Counted from the first letter of the stretch, positions 27,056-37,481 are shown. The stretch: 64,000 nucleotides of DNA from Prevotella histicola JCM 15637 = DNF00424 (GCF_000613925.1 NZ_BAJX01000001.1:186001-250000); one strand, 5' to 3'. Notes: generated by a model from the sequence alone, not told the origin. Numbers and translations: made by a program.

Positions 27056-27175
27056 ATTCTTCTTGTCTATAAATCATTTTATCTTTCTTAAATCAGCAAC
27101 TAATCAATAGTATAGCTCATATTCTAACAGAAGCTATTTCATATTGTATTCAATAATCTACACATTCTAAATTAC

Positions 27176-29926
27176 TTATTCAAAAAGATTTAATTTATTT
27201 TCTCTTGCTTTGTCCAAAGATAATATTTTCAGTTGTTGCTCTTTGTATCCAGCACGTAGACATTCATACGTCTTATTTAACTCTTTACAGAAATTCTCTC
27301 TCTCTCTCTTATTGAGCAAGACAGCCGCAATAGAAGGATTAACAGAGGCATCTTTAATCCAAACTACGGGACTATCATATAATGGAGCTATTTTCAGTGC
27401 AACATGAAGCTGGGAAGTCGTAGCTCCTCCTATCATTACAGGAATATTTAGTCCTGCCTCCTTAAAAGCAACAACATCATTTACCATCTCCTGCAAACTT
27501 GGAGTTATAAGCCCAGAGAGACCTATCAAATCAACTTTTTCCTCTTTTGCCTTCTTTATAATTTTATCAGCAGGAACCATAACGCCCATATCTATCACCT
27601 CATAGTTATTGCACGCCATCACTACTCCTACAATGTTTTTCCCAATGTCATGAACATCACCTTTCACTGTAGCTAGTAGTACTTTTCCAGCAATAGCCTT
27701 ACCGCCAACTTTTTCTTTTTCAATGTATGGTTGAAGAATAGCGACTGCATCTTTCATTGTTCGAGCCGTCTTAACAACTTGGGGTAAAAACATCTTTCCA
27801 GCACCAAACAAGTCACCAACCTCATTCATCCCACGCATTAATGGCCCTTCAATGACATCTACTGCGCGGGAATACTTCTGTAAAGCCTCATGGATATCTT
27901 CATTTAGATAAGTAGAAATACCTTTCCTCAGAGCATACACCAGTCTTTCTTCTAAACTTTCAGATCGCCATGCCTCCTGGTCAGATGAGCTGTGATTTAC
28001 CCCATTCTCTACTTGTTCATCCTTTTGCTCAAGAATCTTGTTAGCAAGGTCTATCAATAGTTCATCACTCCCCTCCACCCTATCCAGTACAACATCTTCT
28101 ATAATCTTTAGATGGTCTTCCGGAATATCAGCATAAGTTACTTTAGTGGCAGGATTAACTATCCCAAAATCCATCCCTGCTTGAATAGCATGATAGAGAA
28201 ATACGGCATGCATTGCCTCACGTATATAATTATTCCCACGAAAACTGAATGACAAATTACTTACACCTCCGCTAACATGGGCACCTGGGAGATTCTTTTT
28301 AATCCATTCTGCTGCTCTTATAAAGTCAAGAGCATAGCTATTATGCTCTTTCATCCCAGTACAAATAGCTAAGATATTTGGATCAAATATAATGTCTTGG
28401 GCAGGGAAACCTACTTTTTCTGTGAGGATCTTATACGCCCTGCTTGCTATTTCTATACGTCTTTCGAAACTTGTTGCCTGCCCTTCTTCATCAAAACACA
28501 TGACAACTACAGCTGCTCCATATCTTAACACATCTTTTGCGTGCTGTATAAAAGAATCTTCCCCCTCTTTCAAAGAGATAGAATTAACGATAGATTTACC
28601 TTGCACACATTTTAAAGCAGCTACAACCACACTCCAATCAGAAGAATCTATCATTAACGGGACTCGAGCTATCTCAGGCTCAGAAGAGACCATATTTAAG
28701 AAATGAACCATCTCCTCTTTAGCCTCAAGCAAACCATCATCCATATTAATATCTAAGACCAATGCACCATCATCCACCTGCTTACGAGCAATTGTAAGAG
28801 CCTCTTCGTAATTCTTCTCTTTGATCAATCGCAAAAATTTTCGACTTCCAGCAACATTACATCGTTCCCCTACATTGACAAATGTAATCTCAGGGCTTAG
28901 ACGGAACTGTTCAAGCCCTGACAGAATTATTTCCTTAGGCCATTCAACTGGTATATGTGGACTTTTTCCTTTAACAATCTTAGCATAACCAGCTATAAAA
29001 TCATCAGTAGTGCCACAACACCCTCCAATAATATTGACCAGTTTATCATCTATATAAGTAGCCATCTGAGGGACCATTGTGTCTGCAGTCTCATCGTATA
29101 GACCCATTGAATTAGGTAAACCTGCATTAGGATAGATACTTATATAATAAGGAGCTTTTGCTGATAATTCTTTCAGATATGGACGCATCTGCTCTGCACC
29201 AAACGAACAGTTCAGACCGATAGAAAAAATTGGATAAGAAGAAACCGAAGCAAGAAAGGCATCAAGAGTTTGCCCACTAAGTGTTCTACCTGATAAATCG
29301 GTTATTGTCACAGAAAGCATGACAGGCAAATCAACACCAGCCTTACACATCTCAGATATAGACGCATCAACAGCTACTTTAGCATTAAGTGTATCAAAAA
29401 TAGTCTCTATTAATATTACATCTATTCCACCTTCTATCATAGCTGCAACCTGCTCACTATAAGATTCAAACAAAGAATCATAAGTCAGATCACGTTTTGC
29501 AGGATCGCTAACATCTGGTGACATAGAACAAGTCTTATTAGTCGGTCCGATACTTCCTGCTACAAAACGAGGCTTGTCTGCCGTAGAAAATTCATCTGCA
29601 CATTTACGAGCAATTTTTGCTCCTTCCAAAGCCATATCTCGTGCAGAACTTTCCAAATGATAATCAGCTTGTGAAACACGCTGAGAAGAAAAGGTATTTG
29701 TTGTTATGATATCTGCGCCAGCCTTTAAATAACGGCGATGAATATCTTCAATAACATCTGGACGTGTAAGGTTCAACATATCATTGTTACCTTGATAATT
29801 CAGCATCTGTAACAATTCAAGCCTTCCTCGAAAATCTTTCTCCGTTAAGTTGTATCCCTGGATCATAGTGCCCATGGCACCGTCTAATATAAGAATTCTT
29901 TCTTTTATGCTATCCCTTATACTCAT
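27176..29926 (-). CDS. metH: Cobalamin-dependent methionine synthase MetH, no activation domain
   Basis: 916-residue enzyme methylating homocysteine from 5-methyltetrahydrofolate. Domains in order: homocysteine-binding barrel with zinc Cys in GLNCSFG and GGCCGTT (about 1-330), pterin-binding barrel (about 350-630), the cobalamin cap helices, and the B12 domain with GDVHDIGKN. The protein ends after the B12 domain; the AdoMet-dependent reactivation domain of E. coli MetH (about 330 residues) is absent. The ATG at 29926 gives [19 protein letters not shown]; the alternative at 29956 overlaps smpB by 20 bases. It lies 10 bases after smpB. No cobalamin riboswitch is seen. Confidence 0.93.
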   Translation of the reverse strand: MSIRDSIKERILILDGAMGTMIQGYNLTEKDFRGRLELLQMLNYQGNNDMLNLTRPDVIEDIHRRYLKAGADIITTNTFSSQRVSQADYHLESSARDMALEGAKIARKCADEFSTADKPRFVAGSIGPTNKTCSMSPDVSDPAKRDLTYDSLFESYSEQVAAMIEGGIDVILIETIFDTLNAKVAVDASISEMCKAGVDLPVMLSVTITDLSGRTLSGQTLDAFLASVSSYPIFSIGLNCSFGAEQMRPYLKELSAKAPYYISIYPNAGLPNSMGLYDETADTMVPQMATYIDDKLVNIIGGCCGTTDDFIAGYAKIVKGKSPHIPVEWPKEIILSGLEQFRLSPEITFVNVGERCNVAGSRKFLRLIKEKNYEEALTIARKQVDDGALVLDINMDDGLLEAKEEMVHFLNMVSSEPEIARVPLMIDSSDWSVVVAALKCVQGKSIVNSISLKEGEDSFIQHAKDVLRYGAAVVVMCFDEEGQATSFERRIEIASRAYKILTEKVGFPAQDIIFDPNILAICTGMKEHNSYALDFIRAAEWIKKNLPGAHVSGGVSNLSFSFRGNNYIREAMHAVFLYHAIQAGMDFGIVNPATKVTYADIPEDHLKIIEDVVLDRVEGSDELLIDLANKILEQKDEQVENGVNHSSSDQEAWRSESLEERLVYALRKGISTYLNEDIHEALQKYSRAVDVIEGPLMRGMNEVGDLFGAGKMFLPQVVKTARTMKDAVAILQPYIEKEKVGGKAIAGKVLLATVKGDVHDIGKNIVGVVMACNNYEVIDMGVMVPADKIIKKAKEEKVDLIGLSGLITPSLQEMVNDVVAFKEAGLNIPVMIGGATTSQLHVALKIAPLYDSPVVWIKDASVNPSIAAVLLNKRERENFCKELNKTYECLRAGYKEQQLKILSLDKARENKLNLFE

Positions 29927-29936
29927 TATTTCTGTT

Positions 29937-30416
29937 TTAATAATATTTTCTTGCACGATCCATTTCTCGTCTGTCTTCTTTTTCTTTCAATGTCTGACGC
30001 TTATCATATTCTTTTTTTCCCTTTGCTAAAGCAATATCGACTTTGGCACGACCATTTTCATCGATAAAAATAAGTATAGGTATAATTGTGAAGCCTGGAG
30101 TCTTCGATTCTGTTTCAAGACTACGAATTTCTTTTTTCGTTAACAAGAGTTTACGGGGCCGTTTGGCTTCATGATTAGCATAAGATCCATAGAAATAAGG
30201 AGAAATGTTCATTCCCTGTACCCACATCTCACCTTTATTTATATAACAGAAAGAATCAACCAAGGAAGCCTTTCCTGCTCGAATAGATTTAATCTCAGTA
30301 CCCGTAAGAACTATGCCCGCAGTAAAAGTATCTACAAAAAAATACTCAAACGAAGCTTTTTTGTTTCTTATCTGGACTGGGGACTTCTTTCTTCTATCTT
30401 GTTGTTCTTTATTCAT
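29937..30416 (-). CDS. smpB: SsrA-binding protein SmpB
   Basis: 159-residue tmRNA partner for ribosome rescue. The conserved [17 protein letters not shown] and LLLTKKEI segments and the basic C-terminal tail [17 protein letters not shown] are present. Its ATG shares one base with the stop of the DMP19-like gene upstream, which indicates co-translation. Confidence 0.96.
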   Translation of the reverse strand: MNKEQQDRRKKSPVQIRNKKASFEYFFVDTFTAGIVLTGTEIKSIRAGKASLVDSFCYINKGEMWVQGMNISPYFYGSYANHEAKRPRKLLLTKKEIRSLETESKTPGFTIIPILIFIDENGRAKVDIALAKGKKEYDKRQTLKEKEDRREMDRARKYY

Positions 30417-30919
30417 TATTCAATCGTTGCTAAATTTTCAATATGATCATCAATATAGGCAGCTATCATCTCTGTCCAATGCTCTTCATTTACGACAAAT
30501 TCATCATCAAATTCATCAAATTCTGGCATTTGTTCATACAATGCCATAAAATCATCATCTGAAACTACAGCTTCTATTCTTTCATGATATTTTTCATAAT
30601 ATTTCTTTGCATGACAAATATGTGTATAGAGATCACGAAGTCCCCAATTACGCACAGCTACAGCAAATGGATTTTTGAAAATAAAAGCGCCATATCCGTT
30701 ATATATTAGTTGAACATAACCACCATTCATCACCTCTCGATGTAGATAGCTCCAGGCTAACAAAGTTATCTGATCAGCATTGAGCTGCTCCATAGTCTCC
30801 AATGTTAGGTTGCCATTTATAGCTTTATTAATTGCATCAATAAATACTTGAACAAAGCTATCCATGCCTTCACCAACAGCCGTACGAATATCACTATCTT
30901 TTATTTTCACATCAATCAT
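30416..30919 (-). CDS. DMP19-like protein (DUF4375)
   Basis: 167-residue acidic protein. It has the DUF4375/DMP19 pattern [22 protein letters not shown], then an NWGLRDL stretch and a very acidic C-terminus ([10 protein letters not shown] and EENLATIE-like residues). In Neisseria, DMP19 is a DNA mimic that binds a transcription factor; whether this protein mimics DNA is not known. It is the first gene of a three-gene transcript with smpB and metH. A TATCTTTG -7 element lies 30 bases upstream. Confidence 0.78.
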   Translation of the reverse strand: MIDVKIKDSDIRTAVGEGMDSFVQVFIDAINKAINGNLTLETMEQLNADQITLLAWSYLHREVMNGGYVQLIYNGYGAFIFKNPFAVAVRNWGLRDLYTHICHAKKYYEKYHERIEAVVSDDDFMALYEQMPEFDEFDDEFVVNEEHWTEMIAAYIDDHIENLATIE

Positions 30920-30948
30920 CGCTACTGAAATATTTTGTTATAACACTG

Positions 30949-30956
30949 CAAAGATA
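30949..30956 (-). promoter_or_regulatory. Putative -7 element for the DMP19-smpB-metH transcript
   Basis: TATCTTTG on the minus strand, 29 bases upstream of the ATG; no good -33 element. Confidence 0.5.
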
Positions 30957-31018
30957 ACTTTTTTTTCTCGATTAATATGCTTTCATCAATTAAAAACAGA
31001 TTATAATTCAAAGAAAAA

Positions 31019-31042
31019 GCCTACTCATATAATCGAGTAGGC
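31019..31042 (-). terminator. Terminator after rubredoxin
   Basis: 8-base arms GCCTACTC (31019-31026) and GAGTAGGC (31035-31042) with an 8-base loop. On the minus strand it is followed by TTTTTCTTTG. Confidence 0.85.
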
Positions 31043-31070
31043 CTTATGTTATGAACTCCTGTAAACTGTA

Positions 31071-31235
31071 TTATTCGTCAACAGGCTTAAAATCATCTTT
31101 ACTTACACCGCAAAGAGGACAAACCCAATCATCTGGAATATCTTCAAAAGCTGTACCTGGAGCAATGCCACTATCTGGATCACCTACCTCTGGGTCATAG
31201 ATATAACCACAAGTCTCACATTCATATTTCTTCAT
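31071..31235 (-). CDS. Rubredoxin
   Basis: 54-residue electron carrier with one Fe bound by four Cys in two knuckles, CETCGY (6-11) and CPLCGV (39-44), and the family residues [10 protein letters not shown] and DDWVCP. It is cytoplasmic and probably serves peroxide or superoxide reduction in this anaerobe. It is monocistronic, with its own near-perfect promoter and terminator. Confidence 0.95.
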   Translation of the reverse strand: MKKYECETCGYIYDPEVGDPDSGIAPGTAFEDIPDDWVCPLCGVSKDDFKPVDE

Positions 31236-32035
31236 AATGCCTTGTTATGTTTATATAATTTTTAATAGTTTTATTGGTTGCAAAGATACAAGTATCCTGT
31301 AATAATTACAAACTTTTGACGTTAAAAAATGTATTTTACACGATTCATAAATTATGAATTCTGTGTTATTATAAGACTTACTTATCCTTCGTTATCTCAC
31401 TCTCCATGCTGATTAAATATACTATATAATAATTTTAGCCGATATAATATAATAGATGAATGCGAAATTAAAAGGTACTTATTTCTAAGAGAATATTCCA
31501 ATTGATTAATAATAGACCATTTCTTTTTTCCAAAAGGATCTCTTGGGCATTATAAAAGAGGCTTGTTTGGTCTGTGAAAGATACTCTTTCAGTACATAAT
31601 TCAGGCCCTTTTACTATCTTACATGCAACCAGCTGATACTTTTAAAGTTATAAAACTTAAAAAAGGATTGTATTTCATCACCTTTTCCTTCATCTCCCTA
31701 TTTCAACTGTAAACTTTATTCGCTACGCCTTTTCAAACATATATTCAACTTTATCACTTTCTACATCATTGTATTAGAGTAGCGAACAGCAAGGTATGAC
31801 CTGATGGTTTCAAATCATAATATTTACACCATAAATTCAAAGATTTAAAAGTAGACTGTCTTACGTAGCTAAAATTAGTTGAAAGGAATAATAGGATTTA
31901 AATGTCCTTCTACAAAGTCTTGTATAGAAGAACTTCTTATGCTAATGAAGGCATCAGAAGAGAACTTCCTTGAGTCTGTATGTCAGAGTTATCAATTCAT
32001 CCAAAATTTCAAAACAAAAAATAAGAAACACGTCC
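31236..32035. other. 800-base intergenic region, no clear gene
   Basis: It contains the rubredoxin promoter (31281-31312) and a perfect 17-base palindrome ATTCATAA-A-TTATGAAT (31343-31359). A TTG-initiated frame at 31879-32064 is open for 61 codons but overlaps the next gene's 3' end on the other strand and has no recognised motif, so I do not call it. The rest is AT-rich without a supported feature. Confidence 0.5.
31281..31312 (-). promoter_or_regulatory. Promoter of the rubredoxin gene
   Basis: TTTG (31309-31312) and TATCTTTG (31281-31288) on the minus strand with a 20-base spacer, 45 bases upstream of the ATG. A full consensus match. Confidence 0.82.
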
Positions 32036-32842
32036 TTACAGCTTTAATTCAAAAAATTCGCTAGGTGTTTTTCGCTTCAACACATCAAGTATGAAATCTT
32101 TACCAGCTATAATTCCGCTATCACGCAAAATCGATTCTATTGTTTTTTTGGCTAATTCTGGATGATTATTCTCATCGCTTAAATGACAAAGCCATACATG
32201 GCGCAATAATGGAGAGGCATTCTGAACCAATGCAAGTGCACAAGCTTCATTACTTAGATGACCATTAGGTCCACTGATACGTTCCTTCAAATGACGTGGA
32301 TATGGTCCTGCAGCGAGCTTCTCGGGCTCATGGTTTGCTTCAATAACAAGATAATTAGATATAGAAATATAATGTGCAATATCTTCCGTAATATGCCCAC
32401 AATCCGTGACTAATGTGAATCGGACTCCATCATGCTCTATCGAATATCCAACACAGTCTGTACTATCGTGCGGAACATCAAAAGCAACAACTTTAAATTC
32501 ACCTAATTGAATCTCTTCCCCCTTATTTATTGTATGCGTTAATTTAGTATCAATCTTACGTCTGACACACCAATTGTTTCTTATACCTTGGAGAGTTCCA
32601 TCAGTTGCATAAACAGGTAGTTGTAAATCTCCACTGATAGAGCCAACAGACTTCACATGGTCAGCATGATCATGAGTGATAAGTATATGATGTATCATAC
32701 TCATTTGCAGCCCATAGTTGTAGAAATGCTTCTTCAAAGTACGAATCCCTACTCCACAATCTATCATAAGACAATCAGCACCTGTAAAAAGAATATAGCA
32801 GTTACCACTGCTACCACTGCCAAACGACAAAAACTTCAGCAT
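32036..32842 (-). CDS. MBL-fold metallo-hydrolase (WalJ/YycJ-like)
   Basis: 268-residue cytoplasmic hydrolase. The metallo-beta-lactamase motif THDHADH, the later DCGH and NHEPEKL segments, and the overall length match the WalJ/YycJ group, members of which are proposed 5'-to-3' exonucleases. The start MLKFLSFGSGSSGN at 32842 is preferred to an in-frame ATG 16 codons upstream because the -7 element lies at 32861-32868. The gene shows no operon partner. Confidence 0.85.
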   Translation of the reverse strand: MLKFLSFGSGSSGNCYILFTGADCLMIDCGVGIRTLKKHFYNYGLQMSMIHHILITHDHADHVKSVGSISGDLQLPVYATDGTLQGIRNNWCVRRKIDTKLTHTINKGEEIQLGEFKVVAFDVPHDSTDCVGYSIEHDGVRFTLVTDCGHITEDIAHYISISNYLVIEANHEPEKLAAGPYPRHLKERISGPNGHLSNEACALALVQNASPLLRHVWLCHLSDENNHPELAKKTIESILRDSGIIAGKDFILDVLKRKTPSEFFELKL

Positions 32843-32860
32843 CTTATTTTTTATTTTACG

Positions 32861-32891
32861 CAAATGTAAGAAAAGAAATTTAATATGCAAA
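32861..32891 (-). promoter_or_regulatory. Promoter of the MBL-fold hydrolase gene
   Basis: TTTG (32888-32891) and TACATTTG (32861-32868) on the minus strand with a 19-base spacer, 18 bases upstream of the chosen ATG. Confidence 0.7.
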
Positions 32892-32963
32892 ATTGTTCGT
32901 AGCCTTTTGCAGGACTTTCAACAAGAATTTAGCAATAATTAATTGTCAGACTCACATACTCTA

Positions 32964-35228
32964 CTAAAAAGGAAGTCCCACTGCAAAATGTAACGTAAAG
33001 TCACGTTTGAAACTTGGGTGCAATAGAGCATAATGTTCATGAGAATTAGTATATGCCGGGTTTATTGCTTTCATACCCCCATCAAGACGTAAAACAAAAT
33101 AATCCAAATTTAATCTAATTCCCAAACCATATGCAAAGGCTATTTGCTTATAAAAATCCTTGAAACGAAATTGCCCTCCAGGTTGATCATTATAATTGCG
33201 TAAGGTCCAAATATTACCGGCATCTATAAAAGCTGCACCATCAAACTTCCAAAATAAACGACTACGATATTCTGCATTCAAATCAAGTTTCATGTCACCT
33301 GTTTGATTGATGAAGTCAATACGCCCATCTACACCTCTAAATCTACCAGGCCCCAACTCTCTTACACCCCAGCCACGAACAGAATTTGCACCCCCTGAGA
33401 AATATCTCTTTTCAAAAGGTAACACAGTACTATTCCCATAAGGGAAAGCAATGCCAAGTCCACCATGTAAAGCCAAAGAGTTTCGTTCATCAAACCTAAG
33501 GATCTGGGTATAGTCAAAGTCAAATTTCGCATATTGCGCATAGGCGATATTAAATAAAGTCCTCTTGCCTTGACTATTTCGTTTGAAATCAAAGATACTC
33601 CCTAAACCGTTAAGAAGATTACCAGCAAATTCGACATTCAATCTATAAACATGACTGGCACTCGAATAATGAAGCCCAAAGCCAGTACGTAAGATAAACA
33701 GGTCTTGATAATTATATCTGAGTATAGCATTACGTGTTGTAGCATTATCAAGATAATCCTGCTTAAAAGTTTCACTTATCCAAGGCATGTAAACATAACT
33801 TACATCCAACAAATCAAAATCATAAGTCAGATGATGAACAGAATTAATCCAATGATATCTCCATGCAGAAGAAAAAACTCTCCGATGGAATTCGGGCCTA
33901 TTCTGCAGATTCCAGCCAACAGATACCTCAGATGTGGCACTGCTGCGTCTCCTAAAATTACGAGTTACAAAAGGTGCTAAGAAGCGGGGAAACTGTAAAC
34001 GTGCCTGAACATCATACTCTTCATAGTTACTATTCTTATAACCTTCCAACCCTCTTATAGCTTCAAAAGCCGCACGAAAGTCCAAACTAAGAATTTCACT
34101 TCCTCTAAAAAGATTCCTGTTCTGATAGGAAAGAATGGCTGCAGCACCTAAGTCACCTGCAGTGTTTGTCCCTTCAGGTTGAAATGATATGGTATTTGGT
34201 TTATTATTAGAGATCTGTACATCTGCATTAAGATAGCGCGTAGCCGAAGTTGTGTATGCAAAAGATTTACCAATCACAAGGCTATCATAATGTGGAACCT
34301 CATGAAAATTTATATTTGTATAGTGCACAGCACCTAAGCGTGAGAAGCTATTATAAGTTTTTTGTAAATCAGTTGCAGAGAAATATTTACCCTTCTCTAT
34401 TAGAGTATTTTCTTCAAGTACACTCTTACGAAGATGAAACCCTGTAGAATCTCCTGGTATAAAATTCACATCCTTAATAATATAACGAGGATGCAATGTC
34501 GGTTTCGAGCCAGACCCTTCAACATATTTCGATAGATGCAATATTACGTTTACATGTTGTCGTCCAAGCGTAGAATCAGCTGTATAATATATAAAATCTT
34601 TATTAAAACGATAATAACCAGAGTCATTCAGGATATGTGTCAAACGCTTTCTCTCTTCATCCAAAGATGACACTGTAAACTGTTTCGGTTGATTGTGATC
34701 AGATAACAGATGTGGAGCAAGAACTTTAGCCACGATAGAATCCTCAATATCATAACTGAATTTGTCTATCATATAAGGTTCACCAGGATGAATATTATAA
34801 ATAGCCGTGAGTTTCTTTCCTCTTATTTTCTTGTCTAAATCAACGGAAGCATTCATATATCCCATGTTCTGTAATGCAACTCTCAGATCTTCACATGAAA
34901 GATGTGCTTGTAACGTATCATATACCACAGGCTCCTCCCCCATCTTCTTTAAAGTACGGTTGATCCACCTTGTGGAGTCTTTCCCCGACATAGCATATGC
35001 ACCAAGTGGTATTTTGAAGAGGGAAAACCAACGAGAATTACCCTTCTGATGCACATATTGCATAAGAAGAGAAGTATTTATATCCTTCTTATCAGACCGT
35101 AATTCAACTTTGTCTAATAGATACTTTCCATCAGGTATTAGCTTATCAGAAGAACAAGCCATGACAACAAAAAGCACCAAACTTAATAAGAGAGGACTAA
35201 GAAACTTGTATAATCTTGTAAATGACAT
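32964..35228 (-). CDS. tamL: TamL-type Omp85 outer-membrane lipoprotein
   Basis: 754-residue Omp85-superfamily protein. A hydrophobic signal ends in the lipobox VMAC with Cys25, so it should be lipidated. POTRA-like repeats (about 40-330) are followed by a 16-strand BamA/TamA-type barrel, including the GGANSVRGW motif. A lipid-anchored Omp85 of this layout is the TamL form of Bacteroidota, which acts with TamB in envelope biogenesis. No tamB is seen nearby. A TATCTTTG -7 element sits 22 bases upstream, close to the divergent methyltransferase gene. Confidence 0.87.
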   Translation of the reverse strand: MSFTRLYKFLSPLLLSLVLFVVMACSSDKLIPDGKYLLDKVELRSDKKDINTSLLMQYVHQKGNSRWFSLFKIPLGAYAMSGKDSTRWINRTLKKMGEEPVVYDTLQAHLSCEDLRVALQNMGYMNASVDLDKKIRGKKLTAIYNIHPGEPYMIDKFSYDIEDSIVAKVLAPHLLSDHNQPKQFTVSSLDEERKRLTHILNDSGYYRFNKDFIYYTADSTLGRQHVNVILHLSKYVEGSGSKPTLHPRYIIKDVNFIPGDSTGFHLRKSVLEENTLIEKGKYFSATDLQKTYNSFSRLGAVHYTNINFHEVPHYDSLVIGKSFAYTTSATRYLNADVQISNNKPNTISFQPEGTNTAGDLGAAAILSYQNRNLFRGSEILSLDFRAAFEAIRGLEGYKNSNYEEYDVQARLQFPRFLAPFVTRNFRRRSSATSEVSVGWNLQNRPEFHRRVFSSAWRYHWINSVHHLTYDFDLLDVSYVYMPWISETFKQDYLDNATTRNAILRYNYQDLFILRTGFGLHYSSASHVYRLNVEFAGNLLNGLGSIFDFKRNSQGKRTLFNIAYAQYAKFDFDYTQILRFDERNSLALHGGLGIAFPYGNSTVLPFEKRYFSGGANSVRGWGVRELGPGRFRGVDGRIDFINQTGDMKLDLNAEYRSRLFWKFDGAAFIDAGNIWTLRNYNDQPGGQFRFKDFYKQIAFAYGLGIRLNLDYFVLRLDGGMKAINPAYTNSHEHYALLHPSFKRDFTLHFAVGLPF

Positions 35229-35250
35229 TGATATCCTAACGAATTTCCGG

Positions 35251-35258
35251 CAAAGATA
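35251..35258 (-). promoter_or_regulatory. Putative -7 element for tamL
   Basis: TATCTTTG on the minus strand, 22 bases upstream of the tamL ATG. Confidence 0.5.
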
Positions 35259-35301
35259 CTAAAAAGTTAAGAGTTATACATGACGAGTGGAGAGTTTTTT
35301 G

Positions 35302-35309
35302 TAAATTTG
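35302..35309 (+). promoter_or_regulatory. Putative -7 element abutting the methyltransferase start
   Basis: TAAATTTG ends only 4 bases before the GTG at 35314, so a transcript from it would have almost no leader. No -33 TTTG at the expected position. Confidence 0.4.
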
Positions 35310-35313
35310 CGAG

Positions 35314-36018
35314 GTGATTTCAAAGAATAAAATAAAACTTATCCGTTCTCTCAACACAAAGAAAGGGAGAGAGAATACAGGCTTATTTGTTGCTGAAGGT
35401 CCAAAGTTAGTCCACGATTTGCTCAACGAAGGTTTCATCCCTGATGAAATTTTGGATAATATTGACGATATCAAAAAAGTATCTTTCCTTCAGCATCCAC
35501 AGTCTATGTTGGGCGTTTTCAAAATACGTAAAGGGGACAACAAACCTACTATAGATTTATTATCTGACAGCAAACTCGTACTTGCCCTTGATGGAGTACA
35601 AGACCCTGGCAATCTTGGTACTATCATCCGGATAGCAGATTGGTTTGGAATAGAGGATATTTTATGTTCACATGACACTGTTGACTGTTGGAATCCTAAA
35701 GTTGTACAAGCAACTATGGGTAGCATAGCAAGAATAAAGTTACACTACACAGACTTAATTAAAATGGTAGATGACCTTCCATCAGATTATCCCGTTTATG
35801 CAACATTACTTGATGGAAACAACATTTATGACCAGCCATTATCCCATCATGGAATGATAATAATGGGAAATGAAGGAAACGGTATATCACCAGAACTTCG
35901 AAAAAGAATTAACAGGAAACTATTTATTCCTAATTACCCACCTGAAAGAAAAACTGCAGAATCACTGAATGTTGCTATTGCAACATCTATAGTCTGTGCC
36001 GAATTTAGAAGAAGATAA
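35314..36018 (+). CDS. TrmH/SpoU-family RNA 2'-O-methyltransferase
   Basis: 234-residue SpoU (TrmH) methyltransferase, acting on rRNA or tRNA. An N-terminal L30e-like substrate-binding segment (about 1-80) contains GLFVAEGPKLV. The SPOUT knot carries motif 1 PGNLGTIIRIADWFGI, motif 2 IIMGNEGNGIS and motif 3 LNVAIATSI. Start is the GTG at 35314, the only in-frame start before the conserved RSLNTKKGR segment. hisC follows 27 bases later and may be co-transcribed. The target nucleotide cannot be read from sequence. Confidence 0.9.
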   Translation: MISKNKIKLIRSLNTKKGRENTGLFVAEGPKLVHDLLNEGFIPDEILDNIDDIKKVSFLQHPQSMLGVFKIRKGDNKPTIDLLSDSKLVLALDGVQDPGNLGTIIRIADWFGIEDILCSHDTVDCWNPKVVQATMGSIARIKLHYTDLIKMVDDLPSDYPVYATLLDGNNIYDQPLSHHGMIIMGNEGNGISPELRKRINRKLFIPNYPPERKTAESLNVAIATSIVCAEFRRR

Positions 36019-36045
36019 CATATAACCATTTTCAGAGAAGAACTT

Positions 36046-37083
36046 ATGAAAAGTCTAAAAGAATTAGTTCGTCCAAACATTTTAGCTTTAGCACCTCATT
36101 CCATTGCACGAGAGGAGAATGCTGGGTACGCTGCACATGTTTTCTTGGATGCTAATGAGAATCCATACAACAAACCTTACAACCGCTATCCAGATCCCTT
36201 GCAACGCGAGCTTAAAGAGACTATAGCAAAGGTCAAAAACGTAGAAAGCAAACAAATATTTTTGGGGAATGGGTCAGACGAAGCCATAGACTTATGTTAT
36301 CGTATTTTCTGTCAACCAGGTATTGATAATGTTGTAGCAATAGAGCCTACCTATAGCAGGTATAAGACATATGCCGATATCAATGATGTGGAATATCGTG
36401 CCGTTCCTTTAGATGATGACTTCCAGCTCAATGCCGAAAGACTCCTATCTGCATGTGATAAGCAAACAAAACTAATATGGATCTGCACGCCTAACAACCC
36501 TACTGGAAACAACATAAACACCAAGGAGATTGAAAAGGTATTACGTACATTTAATGGTATAATCGTTATTGATGAGGCTTACTCTGATTTCTCACGTCAA
36601 CGTACATTTAGAGAACGGCTGGAAGAGTTCCCTAATATCATCGTACTAAATACTTTCTCAAACGCATGGGGATGTGCTGCAATTCGCCTGGGAATGGCTT
36701 TTGCTCAAGAGGATATCATCCAATTCTTTAATAAAGTTAAGCAACCTTATAATATAAGCTCACTAACACAAGAACAGGCTATTGAAGCCTTGCGAAACCG
36801 TTTTGACACAGACGAGTGGGTTAGAATACTGCTTGGAGAACGCAATCGCATGTTACAAGCCTTTTCCGAGTTACCTTCATGCGTAAAGGTCTACCCCACC
36901 GATGCTAACTTCTTCTTAGCCCGCATGACAGATGCACAAGCAACATACGATTATCTTGCAAATCAAGGTATCATAGTACGAAACAAGACTCAAGTCACCC
37001 TTTGTGACAACTGCCTACGTATCACCATTGGTGCCAGAGCCGAAAATTCCGAATTACTGGGCGCATTAAGAAGATTCAAATAA
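36046..37083 (+). CDS. hisC: Histidinol-phosphate aminotransferase HisC with Lys-to-Asn at the PLP site
   Basis: 345-residue fold-type I aminotransferase of the HisC family. It converts imidazole-acetol phosphate and glutamate to histidinol phosphate. [28 protein letters not shown] and LRITIGAR fit the family. The cofactor-binding motif reads [15 protein letters not shown]: Asn206 (AAC, 36661-36663) stands where the Schiff-base Lys of the usual TFSKAWG motif belongs. If real, the protein cannot bind PLP covalently and should be inactive. It lies 27 bases after the SpoU gene, away from any other his gene in view. Confidence 0.92.
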   Translation: MKSLKELVRPNILALAPHSIAREENAGYAAHVFLDANENPYNKPYNRYPDPLQRELKETIAKVKNVESKQIFLGNGSDEAIDLCYRIFCQPGIDNVVAIEPTYSRYKTYADINDVEYRAVPLDDDFQLNAERLLSACDKQTKLIWICTPNNPTGNNINTKEIEKVLRTFNGIIVIDEAYSDFSRQRTFRERLEEFPNIIVLNTFSNAWGCAAIRLGMAFAQEDIIQFFNKVKQPYNISSLTQEQAIEALRNRFDTDEWVRILLGERNRMLQAFSELPSCVKVYPTDANFFLARMTDAQATYDYLANQGIIVRNKTQVTLCDNCLRITIGARAENSELLGALRRFK

Positions 37084-37120
37084 ATGAAATGTGCCCAGGC
37101 AGAACTATACACCCCTAATT

Positions 37121-37222
37121 TAGTTTTAATTTTTAGTTGCTATCACTTTTAACACTTCATATAACAGATTTATAATCAGAAGATTAAAGGCGAAGAAAGA
37201 ATGACAGAAATGACAGCAAAAT
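37121..37222 (+). repeat. Dispersed intergenic repeat, copy B
   Basis: An outer TAGTTTTAATTTTTAGTTGC segment, then CACTTTTAACACTTC at 37144-37158, and 58 bases from the start of that block TGACAGAAATGACAGCAAAA (37202-37221). About 80 percent identity over roughly 60 outer bases with the reverse complement of copy C, by eye. Confidence 0.78.
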
Positions 37223-37481
37223 AGAAGACGGTATGCAACTGGCTTTTGTATTTGAGTAGAAAAAGGGAACTCATAGTTATAGCATATAGGTGTTAATAGT
37301 AAAACTATCTCACGCAGTTTCTTGTAAACTTATTCACTCTTACAAATATCACTGCCCCATTACGGATTAATCAAAAATATGTTTACAAGAAGTTGAAGTC
37401 GCAAATCCATGAATATAGGAGATGAACAAAGAGTGTAGGGACGTATCCCATTGTTTACCAGCAACTTACGAATACTATACT

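Larger units (their letters stand above)
26854..27175. other. Intergenic region between metH and map
   Basis: No gene seen. It holds the map promoter (26876-26906) and a three-unit palindrome array (26998-27055). No clear terminator for metH was found. Confidence 0.55.

Noticed and set aside
29927..29956. MetH start at 29956
   Set aside because: It would overlap smpB by 20 bases; the ATG at 29926 gives the usual short lead into the ILDGAMG motif.
31879..32064. 61-codon open frame starting at TTG
   Set aside because: No recognised motif, no promoter, weak start codon, and it overlaps the 3' end of the opposite-strand hydrolase gene. Could be a decayed remnant but cannot be supported.
36046..37083. 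HisC as an inactive regulatory paralogue of an aminotransferase
   Set aside because: Only the single PLP Lys codon differs and the rest of the active site is normal, so a sequence error or recent mutation is more likely than long-standing repurposing.
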